From assembly GCF_000164695.2 (NCBI RefSeq), contig NC_014643.1, positions 434,001-498,000 of the forward strand: a DNA stretch of 64,000 nt, read 5' to 3'. Under the pieces are notes generated by a model, which saw nothing but the letters and a program-made list of their open reading frames with translations, did no database searches and had not been told where the DNA came from. Within the stretch, counting starts at the first letter, position 1. The number at the start of each line of letters is the position of its first letter. The position numbers and the translations under genes were made by a program. The stretch comes from Rothia dentocariosa ATCC 17931. Lineage in GTDB: Bacteria > Actinomycetota > Actinomycetes > Actinomycetales > Micrococcaceae. This document shows positions 46,128 to 52,729 of this stretch, in pieces.

Positions 46128-46192
46128 AAAAAGGCTCTTTATTCGAATAAAGCGTACTTTTCGCCTCTTTATTCGGATAAAGAGCCTTTTTT
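46128..46192. terminator. Nested double hairpin between repeat-protein genes 1 and 2
   Basis: The outer arms AAAAAGGCTCTTTAT and ATAAAGAGCCTTTTT pair. Each half also contains its own palindrome (CTTTATTCGAATAAAG and CTTTATTCGGATAAAG), so two alternative folds exist. T-tract at the end. Confidence 0.75.
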
Positions 46193-46272
46193 AGCGGCTG
46201 AAATCTGTAGGCGGCGAATAAGGATGCGGTAGGGTGGGAAGAGGACGTACCCATCATCAGGAGTCTTCAAGT

Positions 46273-47844
46273 ATGAAAAGCAAGAAACAGCTCTATATGG
46301 AGTATCAGCCTGAAGAAAATCCTAGACTACACAAAGCATGGTCGTGGACAAAACGGTGGTGGCTACCAATTGCAATTGTGCTGATTACCAGCGTTGGGTT
46401 AGTGTGCGCTCTTTCTATTCCGCAAAAGGTTTTTCAGACTCCTGCTAATCCTGACGACAAAAGTGCTTCTGTTTTACTAGCTCAGAGCAACCTGCGATTA
46501 GCCTTTCTTTATATAACTGGTGGTGCCATTGCAGTACTAGGTCTTATCGAAACGTTTCGCAGGAACAATAACGAAAAGCTCAAGAACGATCAGGAAAAAG
46601 AGAAACACGACAAGGAACACAGGCGACAAGTTAGAGCAGAGCGTCGAGAACGGTACACCAAAGCTGTTGAACAATTAACGCACAAAGAGGCCCCTGCCCG
46701 CATAGGTGGAATCTACACACTTGTAGGACTCGTAACTGAATGGCTTGAGGATGAAAATCTATCTGAGTATGAAAAAACCAGAGAAGGACAGTTTATTATT
46801 AATAACTTGTGTGCCTATATACGTTCACCTTTCGCACTGTCTTCACATTATGATGAACTTATGCAAGATAAACCTACAGGAAGCTATCAAGAAAAACCAG
46901 ATAAATTTTATTCAGACAAAGCTACTCTTAACGCAGAAAAAGATGTTCGGCTAATTATTATCAAAGAAATACGTGATCGTCTACAGAAATCTACGCAAGA
47001 AGAATCGGGAACATGGTCAAATTTTGAATACAATTTTTCGGGAAGTACATTTTTCTATATCGTAGATTTTAAAGGTTCATATTGGAATAATTTATGTAAT
47101 ATGAAAAACTGTACATACTTAGAAGATGCTGATTTTTCTGGATCGAAATATACAGGTCTATTATATAGGAAAAACTGTAAATATAAGAAAAAAGTATCGT
47201 TTGAAAGTTCTATCTACAACCAGCCTAAATTAGAAAACAGTCAAAAATATTATTTCTTGTCATTTGAAGGTTCAGTCTACGAAGATACTGTTACATTTAA
47301 ATGGTCCCATTATTATGTTAATGTAAAATTTTCCAGCCCGGAATCTCCTTCTAAATATAAGAATGTTGCTGATTTTACTGACTCTACATACAAAGAGGAA
47401 GTTTATTTAGAATATGCATCTTATATGTCATCAGCATTATTTTATATCTCTACATACTATTCACTCGCATCATTCGCAAATTCCATCTATCATGATCAGG
47501 TGGACTTCAGTCAATCAACATATATGAATATAGTTAAATATGATCATAATATATACATAAAGTCTGTAGATTTCTCCTATTCAAACTACTATTATACTCC
47601 CAGCTTTTCTACGCACTATAACGAAGGATCACTATTTTCTTATCTACACCTTTCTTCCTTTATGGTTTCAAAAAACAGTAATTCATTGATCGTACATCCA
47701 AATGAGAGTTTACCCCCTAACTGCCGTAAAATAAGCACAAAAGAAAATACTGCCTATAATTACATGCGAGAAAACAGCTCTCTTGAAGAATTAGAAAAAT
47801 GGCTGCGGGAACTACAATCTGCCCAAAATAGCAATGAATCGTAA
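46273..47844 (+). CDS. 11-residue-repeat (pentapeptide-like) membrane protein 2, AT-rich
   Basis: 523 residues from the ATG at 46273 (AGGAG 9 bases upstream; the frame opens at a GTG at 46234). Two membrane segments near the N-terminus (WWLPIAIVLITSVGLVCAL, LAFLYITGGAIAVLGLIE) are followed by a charged coiled coil. The domain RERYTKAVEQLTHKEAPARI comes next, then FEYNFSGSTFFYIVDF. The repeats are more degenerate than in its neighbours, with several insertions between units (e.g. before ADFTDSTYKEE). Codon use is strongly AT-rich from about 46.8 kb on. Probably a diverged or transferred paralogue; function unknown. Confidence 0.83.
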   Translation: MKSKKQLYMEYQPEENPRLHKAWSWTKRWWLPIAIVLITSVGLVCALSIPQKVFQTPANPDDKSASVLLAQSNLRLAFLYITGGAIAVLGLIETFRRNNNEKLKNDQEKEKHDKEHRRQVRAERRERYTKAVEQLTHKEAPARIGGIYTLVGLVTEWLEDENLSEYEKTREGQFIINNLCAYIRSPFALSSHYDELMQDKPTGSYQEKPDKFYSDKATLNAEKDVRLIIIKEIRDRLQKSTQEESGTWSNFEYNFSGSTFFYIVDFKGSYWNNLCNMKNCTYLEDADFSGSKYTGLLYRKNCKYKKKVSFESSIYNQPKLENSQKYYFLSFEGSVYEDTVTFKWSHYYVNVKFSSPESPSKYKNVADFTDSTYKEEVYLEYASYMSSALFYISTYYSLASFANSIYHDQVDFSQSTYMNIVKYDHNIYIKSVDFSYSNYYYTPSFSTHYNEGSLFSYLHLSSFMVSKNSNSLIVHPNESLPPNCRKISTKENTAYNYMRENSSLEELEKWLRELQSAQNSNES

Positions 47845-48156
47845 AAATCATATACTAATACCAAACATTCATTCATGATAAATATAATATTCAAAGCAAT
47901 CAGGATACCATCATTACTTAGCTATTTAACACTCACAACAGAGTCTAGATTCAACACCCCAATAAGGATCCATCGAGCTCTGCGAAGCCAGAGCGGATGA
48001 TAACTCACAAAGGTATGTAATATTCTACAGTCGCTGAAGTGGCAGATATGTATAAAGTAATCCTTGAGTCAAAATCTAGGAAAATCTGATATATGAGCTG
48101 AAGGTGCGATAGAGTAGAAAAGGAACACACCACTCACTCAGAGGAATAGATAGTTA
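47845..48156. other. AT-rich intergenic region
   Basis: No gene, hairpin or repeat of note. AGAGGA 12 bases before the next start is the likely ribosome binding site. Confidence 0.4.
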
Positions 48157-50170
48157 ATGCCAGAAGAATACGAAGATGTAGAGGCTACGTTAGAACAGGG
48201 CACCACGTCAGATGCTCCACAGCAGAAGGAGAAAAGACAGGAGCAGTTTGTATGCTGGCTCAAATCCCGGCCAATTAATAAGATCGTAGGTAGTACCCTC
48301 ATCATCGAAGCGCTGTGGGTAGCCTTATTCTGGTTCATGCCTCAAGTCCTCCACTGGTGGAGTTGGAACCCAGCTGTTAGTGCCGAGCATTTCGCACAGT
48401 TCTATTTTGCTTGGGGTCTTGGGTTCCTCTCACTCGGATATATAGTGCTGATTCTGTGGCCCATTTTCAGGAAAGATGATGATCCTCGCTGGTTCCACGC
48501 ACGTATTCTTTCTAGTGGCATAGTGGGTGGCTCATATGCGTTCCTGTTACCTGTTGTTATGAGCCTACCTGAAGGCAGCGTTAATTCTGGTGGAGCGGCG
48601 GCTCTTCGGCAAGCAATTCTTCTAGCGACAGGTGGGCTTATTGCTCTTATTGCGCTCGGGGAGACTCGTCGCAAAAACGATAATGACCGTGAAGCAGCTG
48701 AGAACCTTCGGATTCATCAACAAGATACTCTTGACCAACAGAAAGAACAGTTTGAGAAGCAGCTAGAAAAACAACAAAAACAGTTTGAAGCGAATGCATT
48801 TAAAGAACGTAAAGCAGAACGCCGAGAACGGTATACTAAAGCGGTAGAACAGTTAGGCGATGAGAAAGCACCTGTTCGTATGGGTGGCGTATATACACTC
48901 GTTGGACTTGTGGATGAATGGCTTGAAGAAGAAAATCTGTCTGAGTCTGAAAGAGTCAAGGAAGGGCAGGTTATCATCAATAACCTGTGTGCTTATATCC
49001 GTTCTCCGTTTACTCTTGCTTCTCACTATGATGAGCTATCTCAAAATACCCCTCTATCCGAAGGAATATATAAAGATAAAGAACAAGAATTCTACGCAGA
49101 CAAAGCGACGTTAGATTCTGAAGCAGACGTTCGTCTAGGAATTATTAAAGAAATTCACGACCGTCTACAAGGCTCTGGCAAAAACGCACCGGGGGCATGG
49201 TCAGACTTTGAATACGATTTCTCGGGAAGCACCTTCTTCTACCCTGTAGACCTCACAAAATCCTATTACAAAAAAAACTGTTAAGTTCAGTGGCTCCACC
49301 TATAAGGAAGGGGCTGACTTCATCGGCTCCACCTACGAGGGCGGGGCTTACTTCACCGGCTCCACCTACAAGGGCTGGGCTAACTTCATCGGCTCCACCT
49401 ACAAGGGCTGGGCTTACTTCACCGGCTCCACCTACAAGGGCTGGGCTAACTTCATCGGCTCCACCTACAAGGGCTGGGCTTACTTCACCGGCTCCACCTA
49501 CAAGGGCTGGGCTTACTTCACCGGCTCCACCTACAAGGGCGAGGCTGACTTCACCGGCTCCACCTACAAGGGCGAGGCTGACTTCACCGGCTCCACCTAC
49601 AAGGGCGAGGCTGACTTCACCGGCTCCACCTACAAGGGCGAGGCTGACTTCACCGGCTCCACCTACAAGGGCGAGGCTTACTTCACCGGCTCCACCTACA
49701 AGGGCCGGGCTAACTTCATCGGCTCCACCTACAAGAGTTGGGCTGACTTCAGCGGGTCTATTTTCTGTAGTGAAATATATTTTGGCTACAGCACGCACAG
49801 CGACAGTTCTTCTCGCTTCACAGGTTGCGCCCCTCAGTTTTATAACAAGACAAACCGTAAAAACACACTTTTTGGCTCGCATAATAATGATTTTACGGCG
49901 GATACCAGCGAAGGTTATCCTATTAATCTAAATTCCGAAGGCATACCTCCTGGCTGTAAATTCCTTACTTCAGAACAGAAGGAATACCTTGCAGATAAGT
50001 TCCAAGAAATAGAAGAAACGAATAATAAACTTCTTAAGGTAAAAGATCCCAAAGAGAAGGCAGAACTCTCGAAAAAGCTGCAAACTCTTAACGAAGAACT
50101 CCATGGATGGCGCAAGGAAGCTACCACAGTAAAAGTGGAAGACGTAGAAGCAGAAGATACAGAGAGCTAA
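48157..50170 (+). pseudogene. 11-residue-repeat membrane protein 3, split by a frameshift at an A8 tract
   Basis: The reading frame from 48157 stops at 49284, directly after the family mark YDFSGSTFFYPVDL. The repeats and C-terminal cap continue in the next frame from 49283 to a TAA at 50168. The shift lies at a run of eight A (49270-49277): with seven A the frame reads YKKTVKFSGSTYK and is continuous to 50170, about 670 residues. N-terminal part: four hydrophobic segments, a Gln/Lys/Glu coiled coil (QQKEQFEKQLEKQQKQFEAN), then RERYTKAVEQLGDEKAP. C-terminal part: 13 near-identical repeats and a coiled-coil end (LQTLNEELHGWRKE). Either phase-variable, frameshift-translated, dead, or a sequencing error. 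Confidence 0.8.
49313..49741 (+). repeat. 33-bp minisatellite, 13 units, encoding 11-residue repeats
   Basis: Thirteen consecutive units of 33 bases, no gaps. All but the edge units share the core GGCTCCACCTACAAGGGC. Variants fall in blocks: units with TGG at the end (2-6), then GAG (7-11), with GCTTACTTCACC alternating with GCTAACTTCATC in units 2-5. This pattern suggests recent copying of one- and two-unit blocks. It is much richer in GC than the flanking parts of the same gene. Confidence 0.93.
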
Positions 50171-50175
50171 TCAAC

Positions 50176-50230
50176 CTGTAGAGTTTTGGGGACAGCTATT
50201 TCTTTAATAGCTGTCCCCAAAACTCTACAG
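50176..50230. terminator. Perfect 25-bp inverted repeat after repeat-protein gene 3
   Basis: The arms 50176-50200 and 50206-50230 are exact complements (starting CTGTAGAGTTTTGGGG) with a TCTTT loop. It starts 5 bases after the stop codon. There is no T-tract outside the stem, but the stem itself is very stable. Confidence 0.7.
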
Positions 50231-50280
50231 CTCTCCCCTAGTACACGAAAATACCGGCGGCTTATGTAGCCGCTCGTCCT

Positions 50281-50365
50281 TACTCCACCACCAAAGTTTT
50301 CAGGTTCAGTGGCGTACCAGTAACTCCATCAGATGCTCTAGGCACCTCAAAATCAGGTTCTCGTA
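50281..50365 (-). pseudogene. Decayed copy of the 3' end of the Ppx/GppA gene
   Basis: About 85 bases match the last 85 or so bases of the gene at 51182-52153, in the same orientation, at roughly three quarters identity by eye with a one-base indel. The end reads TPLNLKTLVVE plus stop against TPLDPKTLVGE plus stop in the intact gene. Together they bracket the SUKH gene. Confidence 0.7.
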
Positions 50366-50395
50366 CAAAAACCCAATACCCCCTGGTATGCACTA

Positions 50396-50956
50396 TTATT
50401 TCTCTTGATAGACATAATCCTTGAAATAGTCAGGGTCGCCATCGCTGTCTAGCCAGAGCTCAAACCAGCCGAGGAAGTCCTGGCGCTCACAGCAGGGGCT
50501 AACACCAACATCCGAAAAGCTCCACACCTCACCAGCGCACGACCCGGCGGTAATCAGCTCATAAGTCATGCCGCATCCTTCATCCATGAGCTCAACACCC
50601 TGGTTACCCAGCTTATGCTCAAAGGAGTCATCACTCAGCTGCTCTTCGTCCTCCTCAACCTCCCAAAGCCAACCGTCCGTGAGCGTCATCGGGAGGGAAA
50701 GGTCTTTGCGCTCAATCTCTGCGAGCCGGTGAATGGAACTGGTGCTGATGCCCTCCGTCGCCGGGTCGTTCCAGCCGTCACCAACCTCAAGCAGAAACAG
50801 CCTGTACGCCTGCGGCAGGCGGGTGTTGCAGGCACGCTCAAAAGCGATAATGTCTGCCTCCGAAACGGTAGGCCCCAGGTCGATATTCTTCTGAGCGATT
50901 TTAGCTTTAATACGCTCGATCACGGCCGGGTATTCTTCAGATGTATAGATGGGCAC
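50396..50956 (-). CDS. SUKH/SMI1-KNR4 family protein
   Basis: 186 residues of the SUKH fold. The N-terminus has VSEADIIAFERACNTRLPQA, and LFLLEVGDGWNDP is the conserved start of the SMI1/KNR4 domain. DEGCGMTYELITAGSCAGEV and WSFSDVGVSPC follow. FLGWFELWLDSDGD is the usual end. Family members are mostly immunity proteins against polymorphic toxins. No toxin gene is next to it. It lies between the intact gppA and a decayed copy of the gppA end, so it was probably acquired. Confidence 0.85.
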   Translation of the reverse strand: MPIYTSEEYPAVIERIKAKIAQKNIDLGPTVSEADIIAFERACNTRLPQAYRLFLLEVGDGWNDPATEGISTSSIHRLAEIERKDLSLPMTLTDGWLWEVEEDEEQLSDDSFEHKLGNQGVELMDEGCGMTYELITAGSCAGEVWSFSDVGVSPCCERQDFLGWFELWLDSDGDPDYFKDYVYQEK

Positions 50957-51181
50957 AAAAACTCCTCACGATAGGTCTTCGGTTTCACAGGATTAGCGCG
51001 AGCCTTTGTACGAGCCACTGCACGCTGTTGCTCTCCCAGCGGTCCTAAAGTTACGGGTGGGCTATGCCTGTCACCCACCTGAAAAAACACCTATGCCGAG
51101 GGAGAGTTGCTAGACGAATCAACTATCCTGAAATTCCGGATAGTTCGCCAAGGGGTCGGGCGGGCTCAGTAATCAGTACCT

Positions 51182-52153
51182 CTACTCCCCCACCAGAGTC
51201 TTCGGGTCCAGCGGCGTACTCGTACCTTCCGCCAGGTGCTCTAGGCGCCTCAAGATTAAACCTTCGCGCAGTGCCCAGGGGGAAACGCGCATTGTTTCGA
51301 TACCGAAGGTTTCCATCGCAGCCTCAGCCGCCATTGCACCCGCGAGAACCTGGTCGGCGCGCATCCGGGAAACACCGGGCAAGTCAGCGCGCTCGGCGGG
51401 AGCCATAGCCTCCATTCGGCGAGTCCACAGGCGCAAATCCGTCACATGCATCTCACGCTTCACATGCGGCCCCGCAGAATACGGTGCCGCCCCGCAAATA
51501 CGCGCCAGCGACCGGAACGTCTTCGAGGTGCCCACCACCATGTTCGGCTCCCCAAATGCCAGCAACCGCTGCGCCACCGGCTCAATCTGCTCGCGCACAT
51601 ACCTGCGCAGCCGCTTCGTCTGCTTCGGCGAAGGCGGCTGTTCATCAAAGAACTCGCGGGTCAGGCGGCCAGCGCCCAACGGCACCGACATTGCTGCATC
51701 CGGCAGGGCATCCGTGCCCGTGGAGAACTCGAAAGACCCTCCCCCAATATCAAAATTCAGGATGCGCCCCGCACCCCACCCCTGCCAGCGGCGCACCGCG
51801 AAATAGGTGATAGCGGCCTCTTGATCGCCCGAAATCTCGCTCAAACTCACGCCTGTCTTCAACCGCACATGCTGCAAAACCTCGGCACCATTACCGGCCT
51901 CACGAATAGCAGAGGTCGCAAAGGCAAGCAGATCTTCGGCATTGTTCTCAATGGCGAAATCGCGGGCAGACTTCACGAACTCGGTCAGCGCGGCGCGGCC
52001 CTCATCAGAAATATCACCCGACGGCGTCAAATACTGCACCAGCTGCAGCGGAATCTTATGCGAGGCGTACGGCTCAGGGCGGGCGCCCGGGTGGCCGTCA
52101 AGCAACAGCAGGTGAACAGTATTTGAGCCAACATCAAGAACACCGAGGCGCAC
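51182..52153 (-). CDS. Ppx/GppA phosphatase family protein
   Basis: Exopolyphosphatase / pppGpp phosphohydrolase family, 323 residues, the short actinobacterial form without the C-terminal HD-like domain. The ATP-binding fold motifs are LGVLDVGSNTVHLLLLD and ILNFDIGGGSFEFS; the catalytic Glu region is SEISGDQEAAITYFAVRR. The start is GTG. Whether it acts on polyphosphate or on pppGpp cannot be told. Confidence 0.92.
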   Translation of the reverse strand: MRLGVLDVGSNTVHLLLLDGHPGARPEPYASHKIPLQLVQYLTPSGDISDEGRAALTEFVKSARDFAIENNAEDLLAFATSAIREAGNGAEVLQHVRLKTGVSLSEISGDQEAAITYFAVRRWQGWGAGRILNFDIGGGSFEFSTGTDALPDAAMSVPLGAGRLTREFFDEQPPSPKQTKRLRRYVREQIEPVAQRLLAFGEPNMVVGTSKTFRSLARICGAAPYSAGPHVKREMHVTDLRLWTRRMEAMAPAERADLPGVSRMRADQVLAGAMAAEAAMETFGIETMRVSPWALREGLILRRLEHLAEGTSTPLDPKTLVGE

Positions 52154-52294
52154 GGCGCGCTCCTATCCCCCAGCCACCGCCGGGATAACGTACAACTTCA
52201 TTAAGTGTGGCACAAGTCGCCGCATGATGCGCGCAATCCACCGCCGGGTATGCGCGAGTTCGCCCGTCGCACATGGATGCACAGACCAGGGAGC

Positions 52295-52363
52295 GCGAGC
52301 AGGTGGTTTTTGGCCGAACAGGTAGTATTTTCCTACCTGCTCGGCCAAAAACTACCTGCTCGC
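52295..52363. repeat. Dispersed intergenic palindromic repeat, copy B (most complete)
   Basis: GCGAGCAGGTGGTTTTTGGC and its complement from the other side form an almost perfect stem of about 30 bp around TATTTTC. It is in inverted orientation relative to copy A, judged by the loop. Confidence 0.8.
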
Positions 52364-52661
52364 GGGGTAAGCACGCATAAAAGGCGGGAGGAAAAAACTC
52401 GCAACATGACAGGTAAAAAGCGACCGCACGAAAAAATCTCACAGGCTCAATGCCCGCGAGATTTTACGTCGGGTTTTTAGAGAAAACGGGAGGAAACCGT
52501 GTAACCAAGGGAGGTGGAGGCTCTGGCGAACGGCTTCAAGACGCGCGACTAGCAGCAAGCGCCTAAGGCTGTCGCGCACGGCAAAGCGAAGCGGAGCCGT
52601 CGTGACTGGTCGCCTTGTAAAGCGAGCGCAAGTCGCGCATCCATGTAAATCTTGCCAAGCG

Positions 52662-52715
52662 CAACAATACGGATACGTAGCCCACGCTTTCGTGAGCCAC
52701 GTATCCGTATTGTTG
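52662..52715 (-). terminator. Perfect 17-bp inverted repeat after topA
   Basis: CAACAATACGGATACGT (52662-52678) pairs with ACGTATCCGTATTGTTG (52699-52715). It lies 15 bases downstream of the topA stop. No T-tract. Confidence 0.65.
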
Positions 52716-52729
52716 GGGTGAAGAAAGGA

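Larger units (their letters stand above)
52154..52729. other. 576-base intergenic region with palindromes
   Basis: No gene supported. Holds the dispersed repeat copy B (52295-52363), a short stem AAAATCTC/GAGATTTT (52433-52465) with A and T tracts, and the topA-side inverted repeat at 52662-52715. The GC-rich stretch 52520-52660 has no recognisable content. Confidence 0.5.

Noticed and set aside
49313..49741. Regular repeats resembling a CRISPR array
   Set aside because: Units are directly adjacent without unique spacers, are in frame with a protein, and no cas genes are present.
49253..49931. Long repetitive frames on both strands across the minisatellite (APPTRAGLTSP-type and GGAGEVSLALV-type)
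   Set aside because: They are frame shadows of the 33-bp units; a 33-bp period keeps all frames open. Only the frame that joins the family entry motif and cap is real.
52549..52729. Minus-strand frame overlapping the end of topA
   Set aside because: Arg-rich shadow frame within and beyond the Lys/Ala/Thr tail of topA; no start signal.
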